Origin: Terfezia claveryi
Taxonomy: Eukaryota > Ascomycota > Pezizomycetes > Pezizales > Pezizaceae
Reading direction: 5' to 3'
NCBI GenBank assembly: GCA_015179025.1
Contig: WHUX01000094.1
Span: 140,659-204,658, forward strand
Length of the DNA stretch: 64,000 nucleotides
The notes under the pieces are model-generated. The model was given only the letters and a program-made list of their open reading frames with translations, did no database searches and was not told where the DNA came from. Numbering within the stretch: the first letter of the stretch is position 1; every line of letters starts with the position of its first letter. This document shows, piece after piece, positions 45,178 through 57,800 of this stretch. The position numbers and the translations under genes are program-made.

Positions 45178-46702
45178 ATGTCGACGACAGGTACGAAGCT
45201 GGCTGCCGGAGGCGAATACGTGCTTGTTGGATCCGAGTTCAGCCTTTACACGGCAAAGTAGGTTACATCCTCAAGTCCAGTACGTAAAATAGTCAATGGG
45301 CTTTCGCTGATAATAGAATAGGGTGAGGGCATATCTGAAATGGAAGAGCATTCCGTTCAAGGAAAGTAGGTATAGGCCTGCTGATAGAACATATCAGGGC
45401 TATGCGCAAATCTCCTAACGCGAAATCGTTCCACCAGTGTTGGGCTCGGACAGTGTTTGGAAGACTGTCATACAAGGAATGGCGAAGGCAAACCAGATAC
45501 CCGTTCTTCTCATCCCCCAGAATTCCGAGCCCTCTGGCTACAAAGTGATTCAAGATACCAAAGATATCATTGACTATATCGAAAAAACGCATCCACCTTC
45601 ACCAGCCAATGGAGTTGGTCTTGCCGCACATCCCGTAGTGCCAGTGACACCCAAGCGAGCATTTGCAAGCATGGTGTTCGAATTGCTAGCTGACGAATGG
45701 CTGGTTGTACAGGCTATGTACTGGAGATGGGGGCCGGGTATCTATGAGAAACAGGAGAAATTTCTTGCACTCGATTTTGGGAGTGTTTCGAGTGGCGGAG
45801 ATGATGATTTTGACAAGATGTTATCCTTAGGTGCGAAGGTATGCCAAGTTTGCAGCCGTCAACTTCACAGAATCAGAGCTGATTTTTCAAAGCGGGGGTC
45901 TAGGTTCAAAGGGTTTTGTACGGGCTTCGGGATTACAACTACAACTTCGCCTGTGCTTGAGAAACAATTCCACCGTCTCCTTAGCCTCATGACCTCCCAT
46001 TTTAGAAAATACCCATATCTGCTTGGAAATGAAATTACTTTGGCAGACATCGCTTTCATAGGTAGCTTTGCTTGTCACTTGGGCCGTGACCCTGTACCTT
46101 GCTACATCATCAAGTCCGAAGCTCCGTTGGTTTATAATTGGATCGAGCGCACTATGTGCCATTCGCAGTGGGCAAGCAGGGACAATGTCCGGTTTGACGA
46201 AAATTGGAAATCTTTGGTACATACATATGGGAGCCCGAAGAAAGGAGCCAACCCACCAAGTCTGGGACAGGATGATACTCCGGAATCCTCGCTCAAAATT
46301 GCGAGCTTTCTCTTGAGTGAATATATGCCAATCCTCAAGGATACGTTGAATCACACTACAGAATACATATCTAAGCGTACTGGACTAGAGACGGCTCTGC
46401 TGGAGTTACCCCGTTGGATTGGTACACATAAATTCAAGCTTCATGCGGATGGTACCGAGGTGGAGGACGACAGGGCAGTGCAGGTTCACGCAGCATGGAT
46501 GTTCCAGCGAGTTATTGATCGGACATATAAGACGGCTGAGCAATGTCAAGCAGCTGACAGCTGGTTGGATTGTGTAGGTGGTCAGGAGCTTGTCAGTACT
46601 TGGAGAGGATGCGTTGAGGACTGGCAGAAGGGCGGATGGAAGGTTGGGCGGTCCCAGAATAGACTCATTGCACGGAAGATGCGGGGCAGAGCAAGGCTCT
46701 AG
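45178..46702 (+). CDS. Glutathione S-transferase-like protein
   Basis: Exons 45178..45257, 45322..45365, 45438..46702; 462 aa. The first two small exons rebuild the thioredoxin-like N-terminus: YVLVGSEFSLYTAKVRAYLK, WKSIPFKEM, then IPVLLIPQ and IQDTKDIIDYIEK. An all-helical GST C-terminal domain follows with LGNEITLADIAFIGSF, an N-capping-box-like motif. The protein is about 200 residues longer than a simple GST, with a C-terminal helical region ending in a basic RLIARKMRGRARL. The catalytic Ser/Tyr/Cys is not certain; S24 in EFSLYT is the candidate. Substrate is unknown. Related fungal proteins exist with this long tail. Intact. Confidence 0.8.
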
Positions 46703-47186
46703 AGTAGATTCGAGAACAACATGTTGGGTTCCTCGCATAGCTGTGCATGTAGGGGGAGGCTCAAACACAAATCGTAATCTGGTTCACCAATCACTGTGGA
46801 TATATTCCTGGTCTGGGAAGGACTACATTGATAGTTGCATATCTCAAATGAGAGAAATAATTGATGTGAGTAATATTAACACGTTGGGACTACAATTCCC
46901 CGAAATTTACTCCGTAAACCAGCTAAACACCGACATGGGCCCATGAAACACCAATTACCTCCATGAAAACCAGCTGGTGGTCGGTAGACCTATATTCAAC
47001 GAGGAAATAAGATGAGTATTACATAAACAAAACGCGTGTTTCAGCCTCACTGTACTTGTACTTCTGTGCTTCCTAAACTTTCATACATCTAACGGATGAT
47101 GTAATTCCTTCCCTTGCATTTTAGAACCTCACTGTTTACAATCTCTTCAAGACCACCTATACACAAAACCCTCTCAAGCTGTGACA
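46703..47186. other. Intergenic, RMD8-like gene upstream region
   Basis: No ORF supported. The 60 bases ahead of the next gene are CT- and CA-rich, as is common in fungal 5' UTRs. Confidence 0.5.
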
Positions 47187-48934
47187 ATGGCGGCCCCCGT
47201 AACTGCTTACCCGAATTCTGATTTACATTCATTGCCTATACACTCCAGGCCCACTTCGACACCATCACCAACCGAGCAACAAGCTACAGAGCAGCAACTT
47301 GTAGGCACTGTTTACAACGCTCCATCCTACGGCTCCTTCCCCCCCCAGCAGAACGCGGCCAACCCCCCACCACCCCACGGCAGCAGCTGTCGCTCCCCCG
47401 ACGTCCCCAATGCCCCCCCAACTCACCACCAACAGAACCTCCTACACCCCTCCTCTGCCCGCAACCGCCGCCGCAGCGGCCCCAACGAGACCCTCATCTC
47501 CCTCTCCTCTGCCGCGTCCAAAATCGGCCCCCAACGTACCACAAAGAACGTGCAAAAGCTTAAGATTCTTCCCTCCCCAGACCAACCCGACGAGGAGAGC
47601 GGGCGGGAAGTCTACAGCCAAGTCACCCGAATAAAAGACACTACCGCACGGCGGGATGCAGAGCGGTTGGGGAAAGCCGAGCGTGCGCATTTACCCAGGG
47701 TCACGGCGTATTGTACGGCGAATGCGTATAATATGGATGGGTTGATGAGGTATTTCAAGGCGAGGACTATGACGAGGGGCGCACAGCCGAGGCAGTTTGA
47801 TGAGTGTATTTATACACCATATTCGTATAGGCCGGTTCAGGAGACGAGAGAAGGGCTGCATTTTGGGGGTGGGGGGGAGGAGGTACGGGAGAGTCTGATT
47901 GATCTAAGAGACTCGGAGAGGCCAGCATCGATACAAACTGAGCCTATAAACGAGGCTTGGAGGGGCGAGTCTATGGTTATCCCTGAGAGAGACATTAATT
48001 CCGATGAGGACGATAGGCGTTCGGTATTAAGCCTCGTGAAAGATCAACCCACTCATCAATCAGAAGTCTTCCTCTTCAACTACGGAGTAGTGGTAATATG
48101 GGGTATGACTGTGACCGAGGAGAAGCGGTTTTTGAAAGAAATTGCTAGGTTCGAGACGGAGAAGCTGTCGGATGATGACGTGCAGGTGGAGAATTTTAAT
48201 TATTATATTACGAATTCCTATCAACCGAGAATTTATAATGACTTCATCACGTTGAAAGATGGGAGGAATTATATGGTGAAAGTGGCAATTAGCCATGCTA
48301 TTGCGCAGTCTGTGAAGGTTCGTATACCTTGAGGTGGGGGGGAATATCATCAGGCCAAATAACTAACCACACCCAAAGATCTCTCTTTTCGAAGACCTCG
48401 TCGAAAACACCATCGAAGAAACCAAAGGCATCCCTCAAGAAATCGCCACTACGGGCAAAGTCCGCATGGGTCGGCGCACCATCATGATGCACATCGGCGA
48501 GCTATTCATCCTCCGCATCAATATAAACTTGCAAGGAAGTGTCCTGGATAGCCCGGAGTTGATGTGGAGTGAGCCGGAGCTGGAGCCACTGTACGCCGCG
48601 GCAAGGAGCTATTTGGAGATTAATCAGAGAGTATCATTGTTGAATCAAAGGTTGGATGTTATTGGGGATTTGGTGAGTGGAGTTGAGCTGCAGGGGGTTT
48701 AGTTGGCTAATGTGGGCGGGGGGTTAGTTACAAATGTTAAAGGAACAACTGTCGCATGCGCATGGGGAGTATTTGGAGTGGATTGGTGAGTGACCCCTTG
48801 ACTTTATACACAGAGTTAGAGTGGGTCATATGGCTAACTCTATACGTAACTCAGTCATCATCCTCATCGCGGCGGAGATTTTCGTGGGGCTGATAAACAT
48901 TGCCGTCGACATCCTCGCTGAGGGTAACGAGTAA
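47187..48934 (+). CDS. DUF155 membrane protein, RMD8/Sif3-like
   Basis: Exons 47187..48317, 48379..48672, 48728..48785, 48855..48934; 520 aa. The N-terminal 110 residues are Pro/Gln/Ser-rich and disordered. From about residue 170 (RVTAYCTANAYNMDGLMRYF) the RMD1/RMD8 family begins, and the DUF155 core is complete: QSEVFLFNYGVVVIWGMTVT, ITNSYQPRIYNDFITL, ISHAIAQSVK, MMHIGELFILRININLQGSV, LDSPELMW, YLEINQRVSLLNQRLDVIGD. The small exons 3-4 add LQMLKEQLSHAHGEYLEWI and a C-terminal transmembrane helix (VIILIAAEIFVGLINIAVDI). RMND1/Rmd proteins are organelle or vacuole-associated; the exact role of this member is not established. Start 47187 (GACAATGGC). Confidence 0.88.
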
Positions 48935-49609
48935 CACGAGCCTAGCCCCTCCTAGCATCAAAATCTCCATCCCCCCTCGCCAGCCGAACTAGTCTGTGTG
49001 TCTCTGTGTCTTTCTCTCTCTGTGTGTGTTTGTGTGTGTTCTCAGCAGCATGTTAATCTACCAAGTTATTTATTTTCGCATAACCCAGGGCGTCGAGTGT
49101 GTGGTTTTTCCTTTTTTAAAAAAAAATAATTTTGTATTGGGTATTGCGCTGGAAAATGGATTGTAATATGTGCTTCCTTCTTTTTTTCTTTTCCTTTTTT
49201 CCTTTCATGCCTTTGCATCGTTGAACTGTATTGTCGCTTTGGTTCCGATTATGTAAGGTAAGGCTCCTTTAGACTTATGATTGAATATGACTATATCCAG
49301 GTGTATTGTATTTGCTAAGAAAGCAATCACTTGAATACTGCTTTTTCAAGTACCGCAGTATCTAGAGATTAATGAAATTATGGGTAAAAGATAATTTCAG
49401 TTTGGGCATTTACGACCCCGTCGCTGTGTGATTGCATTATATTACTAGTGGCCTGCTGCCATGTATAATATTGATGATACTGATATATATTTCCTTTCTA
49501 ATTTCGCCAATACACAGGTTCTGTTTCCCTCCTTATTCATCGAGTATGCGACCCATAGTTATATACTACAGCATAACCTCCAAGCAGGTACTCTTCTCAC
49601 AGCCTCCCA
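48935..49609. other. Convergent intergenic region DUF155 gene / GLTP
   Basis: Has a TG/TC microsatellite (49000-49045) and A/T homopolymers; no gene recognised. Confidence 0.45.
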
Positions 49610-50419
49610 TTAGATCTTTAATCCCTTATAATGGCTATTCAAAATTGCCACGCATTTCTCCAACCCTCCCAACCACGCCTCCAGTTCCTTCTTGACCGCC
49701 TCCTGGTCATCACCAAGCTTCTTATAGAACGCATCTCTATACGGGCATGCCTTCATAGCGAGGGTAAAGATTGGACGGATCATAATCCCATGGTGCTTCT
49801 TGAGAGTGGATTCGTAGGCTGTGGTGAAGGAGTTGGCGAGTTCTTCAGTGCTATTGGTGTGGCTGTTGCGTAGGGCTTGCGCGGTGAAGTCTAGTCCTCT
49901 ATAGGGAGAGGGGTGTTAACATTGAGTTAAGCTGAGGGGAGGAATGATACACCAGCAATTCCCCGAGAGGTGGAAATGGTATGGTGAGGTGCAATACCGG
50001 TTCAACCAAAGCAAACCCTCCGTTGCTACCTTCTTCTTCTCCGCCTGCTCCGCGGTAGTAAGTGATTGCAGAGTCTCAGATGCACTTGGGGCAGCGAGTT
50101 GCCTGTCACGGATTTTCTAGAAAACGATGATAAGCACTCTCTCTTCCTTCTCTTCCTTTTTCCCCTTCCTCCTTTATACATACCTTGATGTTTCCCGACA
50201 TATCACTCTTCACCGGCGCGAAAGCCGTCGACCCGAGGATATCTGCATCCTCCCATATCATTAGTCTGCATTTCTCTGCATTTTAGACAAATAAACGACC
50301 TTACCAAACAGTTGCACAACTCCTTCCGCCGCTTCAAGGAACTGCGAGGTGTTAATGCCACCATTCGTTTCGATATCGACGTCCTTGAAGCTGCGTCTTC
50401 CGTCAAAAAAGGTGGCCAT
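49610..50419 (-). CDS. Glycolipid transfer protein, HET-C2 type
   Basis: Four exons, complement(49610..49898, 49998..50116, 50184..50242, 50305..50419), 193 aa, normal for GLTP. It begins MATFFDGRRSFKDVDIET, followed by the sphingolipid headgroup site D-x3-N-K equivalent in STAFAPVKSDMSGNIKKI, then TEGLLWLNRGLDFTAQALR (the conserved W and hydrophobic tunnel), TLKKHHGIMIRPIFTLAM with the conserved His, and YRDAFYKKLG. GLTPs move glycosphingolipids between membranes. The close homologue HET-C in Podospora also controls heterokaryon incompatibility and ascospore maturation. Introns are 62-99 nt. Intact. Confidence 0.92.
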
Positions 50420-51117
50420 TGTGGTTTAAAGTACTTCGGGTAAAGTATGTAAATAAAAATGGGTGAATTTGGTAGTCAATTGGTAGTCGTTATGTTGTAG
50501 GCGCTTTGTGTCCTTACAGCTCTAGTTTACAGCTCTCCTTAAAATAGACCCTTTAAAGTAAGTTCAATTCACAAGATTCTTGGCAAAGATACCTATCCAA
50601 TTACCATTTGCTACAGCATTTTATAAATAGTGGCGTATAAATTACAAATGTCTGATTACAGAGTATTAAGTAACATTTCCGAAATGTTTCGGATGCAAAC
50701 GCTTTCCATGGCTCTCATGATGGAGTTGATGCTCAGTGTTTGACATATAAGTAGAACTTCGCATCGATTTGTAAGCCGGAATCCGTGTCATTCATTTCAG
50801 TAGTTGTTTCCTTACGTATTTTATAGTTATTTTGGTCGTTATATATTGCTCGTTTTTGATAAGATATACAGTACAACAGATTTTCACTGCGGTCATCAGT
50901 TTCTTGATGTCCAAAGTGTTGTTAGATTGTTTTCACGCATGCATGCTCTTGACCATAGCTATTTCATGCCTTTCGGTTGGTTAAGGGATATATCAAGGCC
51001 TTTTATGGGCATCAGCTCTTCCACACATTTGTATATTCCACAGTAACTATTGATGATCACAAAGGACTATTTCCACTATCTTACCTTACCCTCAACTCTC
51101 TGTAATTCCAATCCAAC
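50420..51117. other. Intergenic, no gene recognised
   Basis: AT-rich DNA marking the border between the housekeeping island and the next repeat region. Confidence 0.45.
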
Positions 51118-51560
51118 CTATAGGAGCAGAGCGTATAGATATAGTGCTATAATTTCACAACCATGCTGCTTCAGTGTGAGAAAGTTCTTTTCCTGCGCTT
51201 GTTCGACACCCAATACATGCTCTTTAATCCTTACTTGCTCTTCATCGACCCTAGATACATGCTCCTGGAGCTTTTTCTGCTCTAGATCGACACCAGCAAC
51301 TCGCTCGTTGAGCTCATTGGATTGTTGCTGATATTCTAGTCTGAGCTCCGCCATTTTCGCCTCCATATTCCTTGATGCATTTGGGCATGACAGTTATACT
51401 CTCTTCATTGGAGATCCGTTGCAGTCCCGGCCTCCTGGCAGTTAATTGCTCATTGTATTGATTCCGCTGCTGATCACCTGTACCCCTGGGAGTCCACACC
51501 TTCACCAATCGATTTGTTACCAACTCGGTATTGATGGCAGATACAATAGACTAGGTAGTA
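51118..51560 (-). other. Coiled-coil-coding remnant, possibly retrotransposon gag
   Basis: A minus frame (51118..51366) reads MAELRLEYQQQSNELNERVA then LEQKKLQEHVSRVDEEQVRI, a heptad coiled coil. Another (51314..51523) precedes it with VTNRLVKVWTPRGTGDQQRN. Such N-terminal coiled coils are common in LTR-element gag proteins, but no zinc knuckle, protease or LTR was found to prove it. Confidence 0.3.
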
Positions 51561-51795
51561 GGCCCCAATTTCTGGGCCCAACGTGTTAAGTTTGGACCCG
51601 GAGAAGGTCTCCTCCATATGACCTGTTGTGAATAACTCTCGCTAGTACCTATGAAGGGTCACGGGAGTAAGCAACCAAAAGAAGGCAATTGGGAATGCAG
51701 GGAGTAATGCAGGGATCCCTAATCGGGGCAATTGGGAAAAGACTGCGAAGGATAAAAGAGCCGGAAAGTACACAGGAAAACATCTCTGAGGAAGA

Positions 51796-52133
51796 GAACA
51801 CAAGGACCATAGCAAATAAGTCTATAGCGATACCTTTGATAGCTCTCCACTTTGAATATACACACACTCTTCTCTCTCAAGATTCCTCGCTCATATAACC
51901 TCGTAATCTTACATGACCGTCATCCCAACATTTCTGCAGGGCTCTGGTGAATGCCTGGCGGCCTTGGGCTGAGACCAGTGGGGTGTTTGGGTCCAGTAAG
52001 CCATCGATTGCCAGCTTTGTAAGATTACGAGGTATATGAGCGAGGAATCTTGAGAGAGAAGAGTTGTGTATATTCAAAGTGGAGAGCTATCAAAGGTATC
52101 GCTATAGACTTATTTGCTATGGTCCTTGTGTTC
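51796..52133. repeat. Large inverted repeat, about 115-bp arms with 107-bp spacer
   Basis: Left arm 51796-51911 (from GAACACAAGGACCATAGCAA to TCGTAATCTTAC) and right arm 52019-52133 are inverse copies with very few differences (for example CACACACTCTTC against GAAGAGTTGTGT). The spacer includes CCTTGGGCTGAGACCAGTGG. The transcript of either strand would fold into a long hairpin. Confidence 0.85.
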
Positions 52134-52270
52134 TGTCTCTTCTACATGAACGCAGTCTTTTGCTGCTTATATATACCGCCCTTATCCATCACTTTCCTGC
52201 TCGGGGATCCCTGCTAACCCTTGCTTGCCATCACTTTCCTTCTAGAGACTGGCGAGAGTATTTCCTACAA

Positions 52271-52640
52271 GCTTGTGTATCAGTTTTTCTATCGTGTCTT
52301 CCTGTAGATCTAAGCGCTCTAAACACACCCTCAGAGTAGGCTTAGACTCCCTAAGGTCGAACCGTTGTGGGTTTGGGAGTTCGCTGATTAGAGCGAGATT
52401 CGTAGGCACCGCAATAGTAGGTAGATACGAGTCCGTTGTATAAGTCTAGTAAGCGTCGATTGCCAGCTTGTATATCAGATTTGCTATCGTGTCTTCCTGT
52501 AATCTAAGCGCTCTAAACACACCCTCAGAGTAGGCCTAGACTCCTTAAGGTCGAACCGTTGTGGGTTTGTAGTCAGTTCGCGCGATTCGTAGGCATTGCA
52601 ATAGTGGGTAGATACGAGTCCGCTGTATATAAGTACTAAA
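52271..52640. repeat. Tandem duplication, 196-bp period
   Basis: Unit 1 from 52271 and unit 2 from 52467 both begin GCTTGT(G/A)TATCAG and share TCTAAGCGCTCTAAACACAC, AAGGTCGAACCGTTGTGGGT and GGTAGATACGAGTCCG. The text GTCGATTGCCAGCTT before unit 2 also occurs in the spacer edge of the inverted repeat (52004-52018), so these belong to one repeat family. Confidence 0.82.
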
Positions 52641-54892
52641 ATCTACATATCATATCTGCTCACAAGCCTTAAACCACAAGGTACTAACCTGAGTTCGACC
52701 CACAGTGCCTACTAACTAACACTCGATAAGTCCGCGGATACGGCTGGTGATGGCCTCTACGATAACTACGAGGGTCTGATCGAGACTAGGTGATGGCAAT
52801 GCTGTGAGGCCAGTGTTTGATGCTGAATTGGCTGGAACCCCAAATACTGGTTCCAGCGACCAGTGTTTATGGAGAGTGTGTGTTGGCTGAGCAAGTGGTG
52901 CAGATAGTGATAGCAACGACTGCAAGACTGTACTAGGCTTTACCCTACTCACGTCTAGTAGAAAAGAGAGTATCAACACAGCCACACTAAGAGCAGGTGA
53001 CTGGTAACCAGGAACCACAATTCAAATCCGGTCGCGCAAGAGGCCAAGGATGGTGAATGATAGTCTAGTTGTGTAAATGAATCCGCGGGATCATGAGCAA
53101 CAAGCTCATGCGTACTGTAACAAGCCAGACGACTACTGTAAATCACCATTGACCGACAGTCATCCCACTCTTGCCTGGCGGGTGATGAAATTGAGAGTAA
53201 GACCTATTGCCAGATCCTCGATATGCGGTAGGTACTTTCTCTTACCGGCCCACAACACGATCTTTTGCTGTCCCCATTCCCTTCGTTCCACTGTACACTC
53301 ATCTCCCTTTACACCCAATACTTGTAGTCTCCATGGTCTGATAGTCTTGTTTACCCTGAAGGATTCCCAAGCCTACCAAATCAACCCTTCCCCCCACCAG
53401 TTACCCTGAACTCATGGCGAGCTGCTCCCTGGCTCAATCAACTGCAGTCGAACTATTATAAACAAGGGCTACAACAACAGGCTCGCCACACTACTGTACA
53501 AGCACAAAATGCATCGAGACACTTCGGCAAATCAAACAAAGCACCGAATACCACCCAAAGGCTAAGCACACACCGCGAGCGGCGCCAACGCATTACCGGT
53601 AGAGAAGGCCGCGTCCAACAACCGGAGACTCACTTAGGCGAAAGGTTTTCTCGCTGTAGAAAAGAGTCATGGCAACTCTAAGCAGCGCTTGTAAAACCAG
53701 TACAGTAGGACTGAGTAGATCTCTGGGATTCGTAATAGTTTCAGTTGTTTCCCATTCTTGGATTGCAATATTTCGGGGGCTTGCTCGGACATCCTATGTT
53801 TTGTTTTCTACCCTATTCATTTATACTATTAATCTAGTATTCCCAACGAGACCTCCCGGTAGAGAACTCACCCTCTTAAATACCCTAAGTACCCTTACAA
53901 ATGAATATTTGTGTTGTGTTGTGATGTGGTGTGTTATACGGATGTATGTTTGTTGTGTTACCAAACCACGACAACACCCAGATGGCGATACCCTTCATAT
54001 ACGAGAGATATCATTTGTAATTTGCCATCCCACCCAAATATGTCTAAGTAGACCTCCCTACATTTGCCCTGTTCTGGTAAAGTAATTATAATTAACTCAA
54101 AGTGGATAAAAGAAATGAGTACAGAATCAATGGTAGTACATAAGAACATCCCAACGAGTGAACTCAAGAACTGTACCGAACGTATCAATACTCACCGCCT
54201 TACTGACATCAGTACTCATGACTATCGACTTCAAGCCCAGGCGCATGCTCCTTGCAGTTTCGTCACCTCCTTTTGACTTTCTTAGTGGCTGGGTTGAATT
54301 TCGGATCATCTGCTAGGTTAATTAAAAAGGACATTGTTTTCCACCAGCATGTAATGTAATTGTTACTGGTCCCAAAGTAATTGAATGTAGTGATGTATAT
54401 TGGTGGATATTGCTGGTGTTTATTTAGCTCAGTTTATTTACATAAGTACCTAGTCTTTGTCGCTAAAATAGTTGCTACTTAACTAGTGTATAATATAGCA
54501 TTGCGTTGAAACGCGTCAAAAAAAAAAGAAATAAAAGGTTTGTTCCAGAACCCCCGTTAGGCGGGGCTGTTCGAAGCCGTTGACGATGGGTAACCGCCTG
54601 TGGCTGGTTTGCATGTACGCAGTGTGGCGTCGTAGTATTTCAAATTGAGACGCGAACTTTAAGACTTTCCCCGTTATGTAAGCGATAGTCGTCCTGACTT
54701 GAACTTAACGTTCAATTGTAGCTCTGTTTGCGCGAATCCCCACCATACTGAGCGGCCTCGACAGCGGATTCGGGCTCATCAGCAGCCATTCTTCGATATT
54801 CCACAATTACAAACACACCCCAGACGTAATATTCGCCGCTATTTAATGCGTCGCTAGCCCCTATTCTCTCTAGGCTAACTTCCCACCTTTCG
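52641..54892. other. Repeat-rich intergenic region, no gene recognised
   Basis: Several ORFs of 60-138 codons (for example 53669..54085 plus) overlap each other on both strands and have no recognisable motif or splice pattern. Confidence 0.4.
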
Positions 54893-57800
54893 ATGGCGCC
54901 TGCACTCAACACCCACCGTAGGCCGTTCAACACCCGTGGCCGTGGTCGTGGCCGTGGGCGTCCTCGCCTATATGGCCGTGGAGGATCAATGATGGGCTCA
55001 CGAACTAACTACAAACCTTCTACAAAACAGCAGTCAACCAATGGTATCGAACAGTCGTCGACGCCCTCTCGAAGAGGTAGAGGCCGGAAACCCATAAACG
55101 AGGAAAGGAGGATTTCCGGGCCGACATTCATAAGAGACATTTCTGCTATTATGGGTGATCCTACTGCCCAGGATACAAGCCGAGGGAGGAGCGGAGTTAC
55201 CTGGAGTTTCACCCCGACCTCGATGTGGGGATGGTGTTACGAGTGATGAGTGCGGAAGATGTGGATGGGGTTACATATCAGCCACCTAACCTTCCTTCTA
55301 CTGAGACCAACCAAAACACACAAGATACTTCTGTAGCATCTCAGCTGGAGGGTGCACACACGATGCTACCCATTCGAACAGCTTCCGATCCCCAACCCCC
55401 CCCCCGACCGTAGGCCTAGAGAATGCACCATTACTCTTTGACAGTGATGACCTCGTTGTTTCAGACTTACTTCCACCTCCAGTTACTCCAGCGAGCCGCC
55501 CCAGTAGATCAACTGCCGCCAGCGGCCGTCGAGGTGGGCCAGGACGGCCCCTAAGACACCCAAACCTCCGCCACTGAAACCACAAGCAGAGGTGTTAAAT
55601 CTCCTGAAACCTTCATACCGGCTTCGGCCTAATCCCAACTTCTCTTTCAACCACGGCATCGCAAATTCCGTATCCTTTTCATCGACTTCTCAGCAAATTT
55701 CAGGGGCTATCGATGGGGTAATGCGCGCACCCATGCATCAGCAGCATCGTACCCCAAAGACTATGGCCAATGTCGGCTATCAAGAGAAGGAGTCTTGGTC
55801 GAGGCCAAAGAATATGATCAGGGATGTGGGTGGTTTTTATGGAGACGACCTGAGTACATCTGCTGTCATTATCAAAGGTGACAAGAAAGAAGACGGTTCT
55901 TCTACAGTCCCTGGTGTGGCCTTCGCAGGGGAAGGTTCAGGGTGGGTGTTGGCTTTGGTGCCGAAGGGGAAAGAGTTGAATACGATATGGACGAGCAAGG
56001 TTTGCACAACCCTCAATGCCATGCATTAAACATACTTTCTAATTTATTACAGATGATAAATGGCTCACCGAGCTCAATGCTAATCGTCGCCTGCTCGAGG
56101 TTGAGTCAATCTCACGAGAAATTTTTGAGATTACCATGACCAAAATTGAGAAAGAATGGTGTTCCCTGGAGAAGCAAATTCCAAAGAAACCGCCGGGCCC
56201 AAAACACCGCACCCCGGACATTCTCACAGGAATGGAAACGATGGGGATGAAGAGGGGGCAGAAGATAGTAAATGTGCTATCTGTGACGATGGTGAATGTG
56301 AAAACAGCAATGCTATTGTTTTCTGTGACGGATGCGACCTTGCCGTTCATCAGGGTAAGTTTGACATCCTCACAGTAAAGCTTTGAGAGTCCTAGAAGTA
56401 ATCAGTTTTTTGCTAGATTGTTACGGAGTGCCTTACATTCCCGAAGGGCAATGGCTGTGCCGAAAGTGTTTGAATAGCCCGAGACAAGTTGTGGTATGTT
56501 TGATCATTTCCTGCGACGCTGCTTCTCTAATTATTCGTCTAGAATTGCATTCTGTGTCCCAACATGGATGGTGCCTTCAAACAAACAGTTACCAACGCCT
56601 GGGCGCACCTTCTTTGTGCTATGTGGATACCGGAGGTTGTTATTGGTAACCAATCGTTCATGGAGCCAATTGATGGCATTGAAGATATACCTAAGCAGAG
56701 ATGGAAATTAGTATTAATCCCATATAAGCCGCATAATGAGTTTTAACTAATATGAAGCGTAGACTTGCTATATTTGCCGGCAACGAATGGGGGCCTGTAT
56801 TCAATGCAGTAACAAGAACTGTTTTGTTGCTTTCCATGTCACTTGTGCTCGGAGGGCGAGACTGTTTCTGAAGATGAAGAGTTCCGGAGGTGGTCTGGAG
56901 TTCAATAATCTTAAAGGTTTTGTGACAGACATGTGCCCACAGACTGGCGACGGGAGAATGACGTTGAGAATGCAATCCTTGATGCTCAAGAATTTTATGC
57001 AGCCTCATTGTCTGATTCAATGTGGCGTGAAAGCCAGCTGTCTGGACTGGAGAAGGAGCCTGAATCTCAGCAATATGACCACCACGAGCTACTCCTGCGA
57101 ACGGCGAATCTAGCAGCATGACAGTCATCAGCGGAGTGCATCAAGGCAGTCCTTCGGCTCTTGCCGGTGCCCGACGTAGGAAGACTCAGCTAGTGCAGAA
57201 TAAAGTTGTTTGGAAATTACCCTCAGGAGCCCCTGTTATCCCACAAATAGTTTTCAATGCTGTTTGTGATTCAATTGCTAGGTTCGGAGTGCGCAAGCGC
57301 AAAGAATACGTTGCCGAAGTTTGCAAGTATTGGACACTCAAACGAGAGGCACGGCGAGGGGCGGCCTTGATTAAAAGGTTACAACTCCCAGAATCAAGCA
57401 GCGAACTGACGCGGAGAAACTGGAAAGCCATTAGTCAAGGCAGGAAGAAACTACTAGGGCGGGTGGCTTTTGCTACTGAGCTGAGGAGAGATGTTGAGCA
57501 ATTGAGATTATTGGCTGATGAAGTTAAGAGCGGGAGAGGGAGAAATTGAGGATTGCTGGGATGATGCGGGACTACGTTGAGAAGGTGTATTTCCCAGAGG
57601 TGCCGCTGATACAGCCAATATTCGAAAAGCACAATCGTCTGTTCCCCCATCAGCTTACTGTAAGCATAAAGTTACTGACAAGAATATCCATTTAGGCTTG
57701 ATAAAGGAGATCATTTCAAGTTAGGATTTAGCATCCTTGGGAGTCGTCTTCATGACAAGATATATTTTACCATAGATGCCTTCTATAATGATCTCACAGC

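Noticed and set aside
52690..53040. tRNA B-box-like strings (GAGTTCGACCC; TTCAAATCC)
   Set aside because: Flanking bases do not pair into T-arm or acceptor stems.
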